Notes: generated by a model from the sequence alone, not told the origin. A stretch of 64,000 bases of DNA from an uncultured Flavobacteriaceae bacterium (GCA_947494565.1 CANLVG010000005.1:372001-436000); one strand, 5' to 3'; shown: positions 25,661 to 35,728, numbered from the stretch's first letter. Numbers and translations are program-made.

Positions 25661-26311
25661 ATGAAAACTAAAATTTCCATTATTATTTTTTTGATGGGGA
25701 CTTTGTTTGCCGTCTTACATGCGCAAAGCAAAGCTTCCAAAAGAGTTCAGGTAAAAGGCACGGTTCTCGACGCCGAAGGTTTTCCTGTAAATAAGGGCTA
25801 TGTTTTCGTTGATTCATTAAAAACAGGCTTCCGTACCAATAAAAGGGGGGAGTACAAGCTTAGAATTCCGGCAGAATCCAATCTCATCAGCATTTTCTCT
25901 AAAGAAAAAGGGATGCAGAGCGCGGTTTACAACGGAGAAGAAAGTGTTGATATTACGTTTCCTAAAATCACCAATATGATGACCGAGAAGGAACTGACTG
26001 CATTGGGATACGTATTTGACACCGACGTATTTCGAAATAATGGAAAGAACGATTATTCCGAATACAATAATATTTTCCAGATAATCCGAGAAAAGTTTAC
26101 CGGGGTCACCATCATCGATAATTCCTTATACATTAGAGGATTTATTGGCGGAGATCAAACTCCCTTGTACATTGTTGATGGTAACTACGTGAGCGGTATC
26201 GGCAATATCAATGTTGATGAATTAAAATCGATCGAACTTTTGAAAGGGGAAGATACTGCCTTGTACGGGGCGAGGGGCGCTCCAGGGGTATTTATTATCA
26301 CATTGAAATAG
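25661..26311 (+). CDS. TonB-receptor plug-domain protein without a barrel
   Basis: A 216-residue exported protein: signal peptide (1-21, ending LHAQ), a carboxypeptidase-regulatory-like beta domain (about 28-100, VKGTVLDAEGFPVNKGYVFV), and a plug domain (about 125-216) like that of SusC-type receptors, with LYIRGF, PLYIVDGNYV, INVDELKSIELLKGEDTALY and GARGAPGVFIITLK. It stops where a 22-strand beta barrel would start. The following DNA does not continue the barrel in any frame, so it is a complete stand-alone plug protein or an old truncation. Function unknown. Confidence 0.8.
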   Translation: MKTKISIIIFLMGTLFAVLHAQSKASKRVQVKGTVLDAEGFPVNKGYVFVDSLKTGFRTNKRGEYKLRIPAESNLISIFSKEKGMQSAVYNGEESVDITFPKITNMMTEKELTALGYVFDTDVFRNNGKNDYSEYNNIFQIIREKFTGVTIIDNSLYIRGFIGGDQTPLYIVDGNYVSGIGNINVDELKSIELLKGEDTALYGARGAPGVFIITLK

Positions 26312-26316
26312 GGTTC

Positions 26317-27276
26317 TTAATTCTCGAATACCTTGAATTCCGCACCCATACCGTAATTTTGGTGTCCTGACTGTATTAGTTTCGATTTCGAATTGTAACT
26401 TTTATCGAAAATCTGCCACTTTTTATTATTCAAGAAGACACGTCGTACAAAGGTATGTTCTAAGGGAAGTGCATTGGTGAAGGGAAGCAGCGGTCGAAAT
26501 GAAGTGGAGATTTTCTGTATTCCGCGGGCGGTTTTAATTTCTCGATATTGTTTGGTCTGTGCCAAGCGACCTTTAGAATTTTCATAACCCAATACTTGAA
26601 GGGATACAAAAATTCCGTTCTCAGGTATATAAATAAATTCATCCTTAACATCGAGTTCAAAAACCTTGTCTTCGTTTTCATCTATGGAGAACACCATATT
26701 TTCGTAGCCGATTGGCTGACCAGGAAGTCCCCCTTGATTTTTATAAAAATTAACCCGAAAAATAGTCGCGAACTTACCTTTACCCTTGGTTTTATATTTT
26801 GTTTCCGCATTTATGGGAAGTAGGAGTTTTGAAATTTGAGAGGGTTTATCCTCATGGCGCTCGAATAACACGGCCACCTCACTTTCAACGGTCGGAAGCC
26901 ATGAGGCAAATATATCTCCGTGGGTTTTCGGCTTTTGCTTTCGAACCTTGAATTTACCTTGTTTGGGTGCCGAAACCACTACCTCGTTCAATTGTGAAAC
27001 TTCGGGTTTGAGCAAAACATCTTTGGGCAGCGCTTTGGTCAATACCATTTTTTCGGCATAACCCATTGCAGAGATGAACAAAGTGTCTACATCTTTGTAG
27101 TTCTCTTTTGCAAATACAAACCTGCCTTCTTCATCGGCGAAATTTCCAAGACCGTTGCCGAATGATATGGTCGAAAAGGAAATAACCTCTTTGTTGATAC
27201 TATCGCGAACAGTAATCTGCTGTCCGTTAGTTTGAAAGGTAAGGGATAAAAATAAGATGATGATTATATAGCGCAT
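26317..27276 (-). CDS. carboxypeptidase-like regulatory domain protein
   Basis: A 319-residue exported protein with a signal peptide ending TNGQQ (about residue 18) and a CarboxypepD_reg-like domain (ITVRDSINKEVISFSTISFG onward, to about residue 90). The remainder, about 200 residues, is a beta-rich region with conserved-looking GLPGQPIGYENMVF, a type often found after these domains in flavobacteria with no known function. It lies 37 bases downstream of the M20 peptidase gene on the same strand and is probably in its operon. Confidence 0.7.
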   Translation of the reverse strand: MRYIIIILFLSLTFQTNGQQITVRDSINKEVISFSTISFGNGLGNFADEEGRFVFAKENYKDVDTLFISAMGYAEKMVLTKALPKDVLLKPEVSQLNEVVVSAPKQGKFKVRKQKPKTHGDIFASWLPTVESEVAVLFERHEDKPSQISKLLLPINAETKYKTKGKGKFATIFRVNFYKNQGGLPGQPIGYENMVFSIDENEDKVFELDVKDEFIYIPENGIFVSLQVLGYENSKGRLAQTKQYREIKTARGIQKISTSFRPLLPFTNALPLEHTFVRRVFLNNKKWQIFDKSYNSKSKLIQSGHQNYGMGAEFKVFEN

Positions 27277-27313
27277 ATGCTACTTAAACGTCACAAAAGC
27301 GCGTATAGTGCGA

Positions 27314-28810
27314 CTACTGCATTTTTGTGCTTAACAATCCATAGAAAACCCGAATGCCATAGGCAATTTGACCAATTCTCAAATTTTCATTGGGGCTATG
27401 TTGATTGTTATCCGGATTCACCATAGGAACAATAAAAGCGGGAATTTTCAATTCATTGATAAACGGTGAAATTGGTACGGTACCTCCCATAATCCGAATT
27501 TGAACCACATCTTCATTTAGAGTGGTTTTCAAGGTATTCACCAGAAAGTCACCATACGGATTGGTCAAATCGGTTCGAAAAGCATCGGTCACATTACCTT
27601 CTGTAATCGTCATGATTTTGTCATGGGCCATACGCTGCGCTCTTGTCGGAACGGTATCCATAATATGAAAGCCCTGTTTTTTGATATGGGTTTTGACCAA
27701 ATCTTTTAGTTTTCTTCCGTCACTTTCAGGGACTAATCTCAAATCAAGTTCCGCTGTGGCGGATTCAGGTACGATGGTCCGGGCCTGATCGCCAATCCAT
27801 CCTGATCCCAAGCCTCGAATGTTCAACGAAGGGTATTGCAGGGCCTCTTGATAAAAAGTGCCTACTTTCTCCGGGGTTTTGATTGCCAGGTTGGTATTGA
27901 TCGTGGTGGCATCGTCGGGTACACTTTTCAAAACGGACATGGCATTTTCATCCAAGGTGATTCCATCATAATATCCCTCGATGCGAACGCGCCCATCGGC
28001 GTCTTTCATTGTTGCTAGAACTTGGGCCAACTGAAAGCCTGGATTCGGGGCATAGTTGCCATAATGACCGCTGTGCTGTGGTTTCACCGGACCGTGGGTT
28101 GTTAGAGAAAGGGTAGTAATGCCGCGACAACCATAAATTATGGTCGGCTTTCCCGATACATGAACCGGCCCGTCGTTAATGACCAAAAAATCGGCCTCTA
28201 GTAACTCTCTATAGGTTTTCACGGCCTTTGGAAGGGGTTTACTGCTCCTTTCTTCCTCACTATCCAATATCACCTTGATATTGAATGGAATTTCGACCTC
28301 GTTTTCATTTAATAAATCGATTGTATTCAAGAACATGACAATCGGGCCTTTGTCGTCCGATGTAGAACGGCCGAACAATCGCCAATCATAATCAATATCC
28401 TCGTTTAGGTCTTCAAAAGCCTGATTCTTCCAATTGTCACCTTCCGGCGATTTTAATACCACTTCGTACGGATCGGGTTGATTCCATTTGCTGGGATCAA
28501 CAGATTGTCCGTCAAGATGCATGTAAAACAGAATAGTCGGCTTACTATCCACCATCGGTAGAGATGCAAAGAATAAGGATTCTCCTTCGGTGGCAAGAAT
28601 AGAGGAATTGAATCCTCGAGCATTAAAAGTCTTTTCAAGCCAAGTGAGATTGCGATTGATGTCGGCATGGTCTAAGGCGTCATTCGGAATTTTCACAAAA
28701 CTGCGAATCTCGTTTATGGCCTGACGAACTTGCCGTTTTAGTTGTGCATCTTCTTGCGACGAAGCGCTAAAGGCAGCGAGGCATAACGCCAAGAGAAATA
28801 TTTTTTTCAT
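27314..28810 (-). CDS. M20 family metallopeptidase (dipeptidase-like)
   Basis: A 498-residue exported zinc peptidase with a signal peptide ending in FSASSQE (about residue 19). Metal and catalytic residues are recognisable: LFYMHLDGQSVD (His and Asp), LFGRSTSDDKGP (bridging Asp), ILDSEEERSSK (catalytic and metal Glu) and the late INDGPV and PDNNQHSPNENL (final His). A dimerisation domain interrupts the catalytic one around 225-340. It probably cleaves dipeptides or small peptides in the periplasm. Confidence 0.88.
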   Translation of the reverse strand: MKKIFLLALCLAAFSASSQEDAQLKRQVRQAINEIRSFVKIPNDALDHADINRNLTWLEKTFNARGFNSSILATEGESLFFASLPMVDSKPTILFYMHLDGQSVDPSKWNQPDPYEVVLKSPEGDNWKNQAFEDLNEDIDYDWRLFGRSTSDDKGPIVMFLNTIDLLNENEVEIPFNIKVILDSEEERSSKPLPKAVKTYRELLEADFLVINDGPVHVSGKPTIIYGCRGITTLSLTTHGPVKPQHSGHYGNYAPNPGFQLAQVLATMKDADGRVRIEGYYDGITLDENAMSVLKSVPDDATTINTNLAIKTPEKVGTFYQEALQYPSLNIRGLGSGWIGDQARTIVPESATAELDLRLVPESDGRKLKDLVKTHIKKQGFHIMDTVPTRAQRMAHDKIMTITEGNVTDAFRTDLTNPYGDFLVNTLKTTLNEDVVQIRIMGGTVPISPFINELKIPAFIVPMVNPDNNQHSPNENLRIGQIAYGIRVFYGLLSTKMQ

Positions 28811-28896
28811 TTAAATGATAGTTCAAATTTCCAAGGTTAAAAGTAAGGATAAATGAAGGATTACATTTGATTTTTCGAAGGTTGTTTGAAGTACCA

Positions 28897-28905
28897 CCCC
28901 CCCCC
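28897..28905. repeat. run of nine C residues
   Basis: A homopolymer of nine C (minus strand G) in the gap between the M20 peptidase start and the end of the giant protein gene. Such runs can vary in length, but this one lies in no gene; it is about 90 bases upstream of the peptidase start and could affect its promoter. Confidence 0.6.
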
Positions 28906-28970
28906 TTGAGAGTGCGGCAGTCTATTTTTTATCGAACCGTCTCTATAGTATGTTCGTCTATTATCCTTAA

Positions 28971-29005
28971 AAAAGGAGCCCTGATGTTTACTCAGGGCTT
29001 CTTTT
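28971..29005 (-). terminator. terminator of the 1802-residue protein gene
   Basis: An almost perfect 14-base-pair stem (AGCCCTGA/TCAGGGCT core extended by AAAAGG/CTTTT arms with one wobble) with loop TGTTTAC. Read on the minus strand it begins 3 bases after the stop codon and ends in TTTTTT. Confidence 0.85.
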
Positions 29006-29007
29006 GA

Positions 29008-32000
29008 TTAATATCTAATTATAAATGAACGGGTCTCTGTGCCAATTAGGGTTTGGAACAGGAGGTAGTAATATCCCTCTGGATAGCCATAAAAGGACAA
29101 GGTTACTTCTTCCCCGTGGTTTTGATCAAAAAATTGGGTTCCCAGAAACTGATTGTTTTGATTGAAATGTTGAATTTCGACGGCCATACCCATATAATCG
29201 GATAGGTCAACAGTTAGGTTCCCCGAAGTAGGATTCGGATATATGCTAAGGTTTGGCGATGGCGGCGTCACCGTTATTATTGAACTCCCTTGATAACCGC
29301 CGTCATTTGTGATTGCCGTGACATCGATTTCCCCTGCACTTATTGCGGTTACCAGCCCTGTATTTGTATCGATTGTGGCAATATTCGGATTATTGGAAAA
29401 CCAACTCACCGATTGGTCGGTTGCATTGCTCGGCTCGACTAATGCCAATAGTTGAAAGGTCTCGCCCACTTCCAAAGATATGCTGGAAGGAGTTGCAAAC
29501 ACATTATAAACCCGTATTGGTGCTGCCGTTCCGGTAACCTTAATAACAACACTTGCTTGATAACTTCCATCAGTTGAAACTGCCGTAATATCGATTTCAC
29601 CTCCACTTATGGCAGTAACTAGCCCGGTATTGGGGTCTACGGTTACAATCTCCGGGTTGTTGGAGAACCAACTCACCGATTGATCGGTTGCATTCGCTGG
29701 TTCGACCGTTGCCGTTAACTGAAAAGTTTCCCCGACGTTTAATTCAACCAGTGATTCCGCTATCAGAACATTATAGACATTTACAATGGCCGTCAAGTCC
29801 GTAACTGTAATAGTCGTGCTCGCCTGATAACCCCCGTCTGTTGAAATCGCTGTAACATCAATTGCTCCCTCACCTACGGCGGTGACAAGGCCTGTATTTG
29901 GATTAATGGTCGCAACCGCTAAATTATTTGAAAACCAACTTACAGATTGATCGGTGGCATTTGCCGGTTCAACAATTGCCGATAGTTGAATGGTTTCACC
30001 GACTTCTAAATCTACTGATGTTGGCGTAACTATTACATTGTACACCGGAATAGGTATTGTTGACTCTTCTACATTAACTATGGAAATAGCCTGGAAGCCA
30101 CCATCTTGAGTTGTGGCGAGCACAAATGTTTGCCCTACACCGGTGGCGATAATCGTTCCGGTTTGGTCTATTGTGGCCACGGTAGGATCGTTGGTGCTCC
30201 AGCTTACCTCTTGATTTTCGGCATCGACTGGTTGAACATTTGCCGTTACCAAAAATGTTTGCCCCACATTCATATTTACCGTTTCGGGAGAAACGGTGAC
30301 TCCAGTGACCGCAACTGCCGTTCTTTGGACGGTAATGTTGCTTGTGGCCTGAAAGTTTCCGTCTGTAGTGGTGACGGTAATCGTCGCTATACCCTGAACT
30401 ATTGCTGTAACTAATCCATTCGTGTTTACCGTGGCGATATTAGTATCGCTTGAGGACCAATTTACGGAGGTATCATTTGCATTCGCGGGCACCACTGTCG
30501 CCGTAAGTTGTTGCGTATTACCTTCGAATAGCGTGACCACGTTCGGTGCGATAGTTACTCCTGTAGCATTGATTACAGCTCTTTCTACCGTGATGATCGA
30601 AGAAGCTTGGAAATTGCCATCGGTAGTTGTTGCTGTAAGGGTCGCTGTACCTTGTGCGATGGCATTTACGAATCCGTTGGAATCCACTGTAGCAATGCTA
30701 GTATCACTTGAGGACCAACTTACCGAGGTATCATCGGCATCCGTAGGCACCACTGTTGCCATAAGTTGTTGCGTGTTGCCTTCGATTAAGGTAACGGTAT
30801 CAGGCGTAACGGTTACGCTGGTGACTGGTATCGGATCGACGCAAATAGATGTCACCTTGAAATCATCGATTCCAGCTTCAATAATGTCACCTATGGTTGG
30901 GCCATCTGATGCTGAAACCCTGACAATTAAATTCGATCCGCTTGGAATATTGGCCATGGCCTCTGTCCATTGTGCGCTCATCTGAATGTCTCCATATGAG
31001 GCCAATGGAGTATACGTTGCACCTCCGTTTAAGGAGTATTCGAGCAAGAAATAATCCCCAGAATCATCTCCGGCATCGCGTTGTCCAAAAAAGTACCAAA
31101 TGGATAATGTAGAATCGTCTTGAATGTTATAAACGGGTGATGTGGCAGTCGTTACCCCTCCATCGACATCGCTTACCCCAGCTGATGAATTCGTTGCAGT
31201 GAAAAAGGCATTACTTCCCTCTAGACTATGATCATCCTCCGGTTGGGTTTGTATCCCGGATGTTGTTTGTGCTGTAGGGTTTGCAATAACGAATGTTCCT
31301 GTCTGCGCTGTTCCAGAGGTAATCCAGTTTGTGCCCGAACCATTTTCAAAGTCGATAGAAACCGATTCGGTACCCTGACATGGACAAGGATTAGCGCAAG
31401 ACCCGCCACAATCGATTCCGGTTTCATCGCCATTTTGTATGCCATCAGTACAAGTCGGTTCTGGTTGGTTTTCCACTATCTGAAGAAATTGGTTGATTTC
31501 AGGATTGAAAACTTCATCTACTGCCCCTGAAGGCCATCTGACCACTACACGATCTACCTCGGTATTTACGCCAATGCCGAAATGTTGTGTGAATGAATTG
31601 ACGAGGCCATACCCTTCTCCTGAACGGACATCCCGAATTTGTATGCCCCAGGCACCGTATATTTCGACACGGGCCCCTATGCCATTGATATTACTTTGGG
31701 TTCCCTTGAGTTGAATGTTCAGAAAGTTGTTCGAATTACCTTGGTTTAGCCAAATACGGTCTCGAGTAGATGTTGGTGAGTTCAATCCACTTGCATAACC
31801 TGCGTAAATATCCAAGAACCCATCATGGTTTAAATCGCCCACAGAGAAAGATTGTATTTGATTTGAATTAAATGGGTTTGCTGCATTCTGAAAGGTGCCA
31901 TTTCCATTATTGTAAAAGATGTAGTGATTATCACCGGAAACCATCAAATCTAAGTGTCCATCATTGTTGAAGTCTCTGAAGAACCCTTGAATACCATAAA

Positions 32001-34416
32001 AATCCTGTGGGGACAATGTGGGCAATAATCCACTTCCGGCCGTGACTTCAGTGAAAGTTCCATTGCCGTTATTCCGCATGAGGTTGGGCCCGGTACCATG
32101 ATTAATGACAATTGCATCTAGATCACCATCATTATCAATATCTCCAAAATCCGTTAACCAGGTTTGATCTCCAATTTTAAGATTGGCTTGTGCGGCTACT
32201 TCTGTAAAATTATTATTTCCATCATTTTGCCAGAGCATATTGATTCGCCTAGGGTCACTACTACTAGTAACTCCTCCTCGGCATTTTGAAATATAAAGAT
32301 CTAGATCACGATCGTTGTCGTAATCGACCCACATGCTGGCATAATTTCCCGAATTATCGCTGGTCGGCGTTGTTGCCGTACGGATCATATTCGCATTGAA
32401 TGAAAAAGTTCCGTTTTGATTGTTTTGATAGGCCCTTGATTCGGCATCATCATGGCAGGCAAAAATATCGGCCCAACCGTCATTGTTAATATCCGCAAAA
32501 TTGCTTCCTTGAATAAAAATATTCGAATTCTGAAGGGTGCTCATTGAGAATGAATTGTTTCCATTGTTGTTTTTGATGAGTTTGATATTATCGTAAGCGC
32601 CACCTGAGATGATATCATTGTACCCATTTTGATCGTAGTCCGCAATGGCCGTACTCCATTGATTTCTAGTGCTCACTTGCCCAAAATTGTAACTGTTGAA
32701 TACTTGTCCGGCCCCATTCTGATATTGAATACGCAGATTTTTGGCCGAATTGAATTGAACAATATCGTCTTTGCCATCACCGTTCATGTCGATGACGCCC
32801 ATGGGTAAACCGCTATAGTTGTTTTGCCCGATTAGGCTGGTACCATCGGTAAAAGCGACGGTATTAGTGCCGGGGTTGGCATTGTTGACAATAATGGTAA
32901 TCGTTTCTTGATCAGACCCAAGTCCATTACTAACGGTCAACGTAGCTGTATAGGAACCAGGACTCTGGTATATGTGATTTGTAAAAGCTCCTTGGCCCGT
33001 AGTACCATCTCCGAAAGTCCAGGCATAAGTGAGCGTGCTTCCATTGGGATCAGTACTATCCGAAGCATCGAATGAAACGTTTAATGGGGCCGGTCCATAG
33101 GTTGTTGAGGCGGAAATCATTGCGACCGGTAGATTTGAAGTGGTTGGTATCAAACTGTTGATCCAATCGGCGATAAGTTGAACGCCTTCGGTATCGACCA
33201 CATCTTTTGCCAAAGGAGGCATTGCTATTCCTGTTTGGGTAGAGTTCATTCTAAAATGGGCCATGGAATTGGAAACGTCTTGTGGGATAATTACTTTGGG
33301 GTCATTAAGACCTTCATCATAAATCACATCTCCGTAAATAAGGTTCTGGTTTTCCAATGGCGTTGTATAGCGCGCATCGAACATGGCGATATTATCGACT
33401 TGCGGATTATGGCAACTGGAACAATTGACATCGAGATAGCCTCGTGCCCTATCTTCTAGTGAGGCGCTGAGGTCATCCTTGGCAGAAACGGCCATGTAAT
33501 TGGTTACATTATTCGGTGTGATGTTTTCCGTGATGATACCAAGTTCACTGAAGTTTACTAATTGGTTCATAGCGATACCGGAACTTGGATATACAATTGA
33601 CTTGTTCAAGTTTCTCGTTTTTGGCCCTAAAACACTTCCATTTTGAGGAAAGTGACAAGAAGCACATTCGTTTCTACTAGGATAATGCCATGATTGTACA
33701 ACTCCGTTTACGACGATGTCTTCATCAATAGATGCATTCAGTAGTATCGCATCGGTCTGCGCGGCGTTCCATTTATAGGTCAGGTAATAGTATACATCAT
33801 CGTCTCCTTTCACTTCAAAACGCGTTTCCAATCGGTTTCCGGGAAACTCAAAGTGCTTGATAAGTACGGCTCCTTTTGGAAAGTCCCAGGCATTGTCAGG
33901 GGAAAATTGAATTTGTTCCGCAGCCGTGTTGTGCGTGCCGTCATTCGGTATGGCCATCCATCTTTTCTTGTCGGCCCCATCGGACCAAAACGGTTCGATC
34001 ATGTCATACGGAATAAGTCCCGGACTTGGTTCCAACGTAATCAAATTTGCAAAAGCTCCTGTTTGCGATAATAGGGTAGGAACCGCATTGTTGCCTACGG
34101 GTGTTGTTGTGGGAAGGTTGTTGTTCAAGAATTTTCCAATCGCTACCGCATTTATTGCTGGTGCAAAAAGGTTTTGTGTGGTTGCCTCACTGAATTTCGC
34201 GAGGTGATCCTTTTGGATGTCGATGGAGAAATCATTGGATTCTAAGGTGATAGGCGCTTCCAAAAAAGTTCCCGAGATGCGATTTTCACTATTCGAAAGA
34301 GCTAAAAGCTCATAATCGGAGGTGTATACTCCGTTGTTTTCAGTCCGGAAGAAATACAATAGGCCTATTGCCGTAGCAAACGTCAATAAGGCAACAAAAG
34401 ATTGCTTATTTGTCAT
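29008..34416 (-). CDS. giant secreted multidomain di-haem protein with T9SS sorting tail
   Basis: An 1802-residue surface or secreted protein. A signal or anchor helix (7-24) is followed by a c-type cytochrome-like region with two haem motifs, CASCH at 251-255 and CSSCH at 332-336, resembling SO2930-type di-haem proteins. Then come a PKD domain (about 430-515), FG-GAP/VCBS repeats with DxDxDG-like calcium loops (about 520-880), an ASPIC/UnbV domain (about 905-975), a cysteine cluster CTDGIQNGDETGIDCGG (about 990-1010), a lectin-like beta domain (about 1015-1190) and six bacterial Ig-like (Big_2) domains. The last 84 residues (from NLSIYPNPTSGNLTVDL) are a type A sorting domain for type IX secretion. 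Substrate and role are unknown; adhesion with electron-transfer or oxidation is a guess. Confidence 0.87.
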   Translation of the reverse strand: MTNKQSFVALLTFATAIGLLYFFRTENNGVYTSDYELLALSNSENRISGTFLEAPITLESNDFSIDIQKDHLAKFSEATTQNLFAPAINAVAIGKFLNNNLPTTTPVGNNAVPTLLSQTGAFANLITLEPSPGLIPYDMIEPFWSDGADKKRWMAIPNDGTHNTAAEQIQFSPDNAWDFPKGAVLIKHFEFPGNRLETRFEVKGDDDVYYYLTYKWNAAQTDAILLNASIDEDIVVNGVVQSWHYPSRNECASCHFPQNGSVLGPKTRNLNKSIVYPSSGIAMNQLVNFSELGIITENITPNNVTNYMAVSAKDDLSASLEDRARGYLDVNCSSCHNPQVDNIAMFDARYTTPLENQNLIYGDVIYDEGLNDPKVIIPQDVSNSMAHFRMNSTQTGIAMPPLAKDVVDTEGVQLIADWINSLIPTTSNLPVAMISASTTYGPAPLNVSFDASDSTDPNGSTLTYAWTFGDGTTGQGAFTNHIYQSPGSYTATLTVSNGLGSDQETITIIVNNANPGTNTVAFTDGTSLIGQNNYSGLPMGVIDMNGDGKDDIVQFNSAKNLRIQYQNGAGQVFNSYNFGQVSTRNQWSTAIADYDQNGYNDIISGGAYDNIKLIKNNNGNNSFSMSTLQNSNIFIQGSNFADINNDGWADIFACHDDAESRAYQNNQNGTFSFNANMIRTATTPTSDNSGNYASMWVDYDNDRDLDLYISKCRGGVTSSSDPRRINMLWQNDGNNNFTEVAAQANLKIGDQTWLTDFGDIDNDGDLDAIVINHGTGPNLMRNNGNGTFTEVTAGSGLLPTLSPQDFYGIQGFFRDFNNDGHLDLMVSGDNHYIFYNNGNGTFQNAANPFNSNQIQSFSVGDLNHDGFLDIYAGYASGLNSPTSTRDRIWLNQGNSNNFLNIQLKGTQSNINGIGARVEIYGAWGIQIRDVRSGEGYGLVNSFTQHFGIGVNTEVDRVVVRWPSGAVDEVFNPEINQFLQIVENQPEPTCTDGIQNGDETGIDCGGSCANPCPCQGTESVSIDFENGSGTNWITSGTAQTGTFVIANPTAQTTSGIQTQPEDDHSLEGSNAFFTATNSSAGVSDVDGGVTTATSPVYNIQDDSTLSIWYFFGQRDAGDDSGDYFLLEYSLNGGATYTPLASYGDIQMSAQWTEAMANIPSGSNLIVRVSASDGPTIGDIIEAGIDDFKVTSICVDPIPVTSVTVTPDTVTLIEGNTQQLMATVVPTDADDTSVSWSSSDTSIATVDSNGFVNAIAQGTATLTATTTDGNFQASSIITVERAVINATGVTIAPNVVTLFEGNTQQLTATVVPANANDTSVNWSSSDTNIATVNTNGLVTAIVQGIATITVTTTDGNFQATSNITVQRTAVAVTGVTVSPETVNMNVGQTFLVTANVQPVDAENQEVSWSTNDPTVATIDQTGTIIATGVGQTFVLATTQDGGFQAISIVNVEESTIPIPVYNVIVTPTSVDLEVGETIQLSAIVEPANATDQSVSWFSNNLAVATINPNTGLVTAVGEGAIDVTAISTDGGYQASTTITVTDLTAIVNVYNVLIAESLVELNVGETFQLTATVEPANATDQSVSWFSNNPEIVTVDPNTGLVTAISGGEIDITAVSTDGSYQASVVIKVTGTAAPIRVYNVFATPSSISLEVGETFQLLALVEPSNATDQSVSWFSNNPNIATIDTNTGLVTAISAGEIDVTAITNDGGYQGSSIITVTPPSPNLSIYPNPTSGNLTVDLSDYMGMAVEIQHFNQNNQFLGTQFFDQNHGEEVTLSFYGYPEGYYYLLFQTLIGTETRSFIIRY
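29265..30835 (-). repeat. six tandem Big_2 (Ig-like) coding repeats
   Basis: Each unit is about 86-90 codons. Units share a core like VGETFQLTATVEPANATDQS, then VSWFSNN, a GLVTAI turn and an STDGGYQAS end. Units 4-6 (29265-30050) are most alike, units 1-2 (30310-30835) form a second similar pair with EGNTQQL, and unit 3 is the most diverged. This suggests two separate duplication rounds. Confidence 0.8.
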
Positions 34417-34963
34417 TTTGGTTTGGTTTTAAATTGGCCGGTTAGCGTGCCAGAATTGAATCGGGGTTTTTGAAATCCGATTCTGATGGTAATTAGTTTA
34501 AATCATTGAACAACATGTTATCAAATGAAGGACGCTATTGATATGATTTACATGCCGTTTTTGGAAAGTGAAAAGCTAGAAACACTCTAGCAGAGTAAGT
34601 TCAAATCATATGATTCTAAGTTTAGTTTTATTGTATTGTTAGTGTTTACGGCGCAAGATCGGTAAAGTGCATGGCTGGGTATTAAAACACAATCCGATTT
34701 TCGATGAACTGTCATTTTTATGGATAGATGGACAAAATCCTAAGGTTTCTTAGGGGAGAGGAAATCAGAATAACGGTTTTTTTAACCTTTCAACGATTAC
34801 AGAAATCGTGGATTTAAAGACTTGAGGTTTTGACAGCGCATGGTAGTGATAAGAGTTTATACTCTGCGATAGAGGCCCATGAAGAGCAAAGAAAGGGGCA
34901 TAGCCAGCTGAAATTTCAAAGCAATAAAACGATATTCTTTAACTTACAGCACTGTTTCTGGTG
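34417..34963. other. 547-base gene-free interval
   Basis: No open frame of believable composition on either strand. It contains a 7-base perfect inverted repeat (GAATCGG at 34458-34464 with CCGATTC at 34477-34483) about 40 bases upstream of the giant gene's start, where it could influence that gene. A 21-codon frame starting MKDAIDMIYMPFLES lies in the middle but has no support. I see no terminator hairpin of trpA with a T run. Confidence 0.5.
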
Positions 34964-35728
34964 CTAACGTATATTTGAAACAAAGGCTGAAATAGAATCT
35001 ACGCCATTTGCTGTCAAATGTTGGATGAAAGCTGATCCGATAATGGCGCCCTTAGCTTGTTTGGTCGCTTGTTGAAAGGTTACGGCGTCTTTGATCCCAA
35101 AACCCACGATTTGAGGATTTTTTAAATTCATTTGACCGATGCGTTCAAAATAATCGGTTTGCGTATCCCCAAAACCTGATTTTGAACCGGTAACACTTGC
35201 CGAGCTTACCATATAGATAAAACCAGTAGAGGAGCTATCTATTTGCCTAACTCTTTCCGTACTGGTCTGAGGAGTAATTAAAAAGATATTGATAAGTCCA
35301 TATGCGGTGAAAATAGCTTCATAGTCCTTTTTGTACACATCTAGCGGCAAATCTGGCATAATGATTCCATCGATACCGATATCATGACATTTTTTACAGA
35401 ACGCCTCAACCCCATATTGTAACATCGGATTGAAATACCCCATTACGATCAAAGGAATGGAAACGCTTTTTCGAATGTTCTTCAATTGTTCGAACAGCCG
35501 TTCGGTGGTCATGCCATTTTTCAAGGCCACAGTAGAGCTCTCTTGAATGGTAGGGCCGTCTGCCAAGGGGTCACTGAAAGGCAAGCCTATCTCGATCATA
35601 TCGACACCACTACGTTCTAAATCTTGAATGATTTGAACCGTATCATCTAGTGCTGGGTAGCCTGCGGTGAAGTATATGGAAAGCAGTTTTTTATTTCCCT
35701 GTAGTTTTTGATTTATTCTGTTCATCAT
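34964..35728 (-). CDS. trpA: tryptophan synthase alpha chain
   Basis: A 254-residue TIM-barrel subunit that splits indole-3-glycerol phosphate to indole and glyceraldehyde 3-phosphate. The catalytic Glu lies in [20 protein letters not shown], whose Asp is the second catalytic residue, and GFGIKD near the C-terminus binds phosphate. It overlaps the trpB stop by 4 bases (ATGA) and is the last gene of the operon. Confidence 0.97.
   Translation of the reverse strand: MMNRINQKLQGNKKLLSIYFTAGYPALDDTVQIIQDLERSGVDMIEIGLPFSDPLADGPTIQESSTVALKNGMTTERLFEQLKNIRKSVSIPLIVMGYFNPMLQYGVEAFCKKCHDIGIDGIIMPDLPLDVYKKDYEAIFTAYGLINIFLITPQTSTERVRQIDSSSTGFIYMVSSASVTGSKSGFGDTQTDYFERIGQMNLKNPQIVGFGIKDAVTFQQATKQAKGAIIGSAFIQHLTANGVDSISAFVSNIR

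Noticed and set aside
28897-28905. Phase-variable coding tract
   Set aside because: The C run is not inside any open frame, so it cannot switch a protein on or off by frameshift; only a promoter effect remains possible.
29265-30835. Possible CRISPR array because of regular repeats
   Set aside because: Units are about 260-270 bases, protein-coding and diverged, without constant direct repeats and unique spacers.
30422-30985. 187-codon antisense frame in the Ig-like repeats
   Set aside because: Valine/serine repeats mirror the sense repeats; no independent signal.
34510-34600. 21-codon frame MKDAIDMIYMPFLES
   Set aside because: Too short, no promoter or conserved context.
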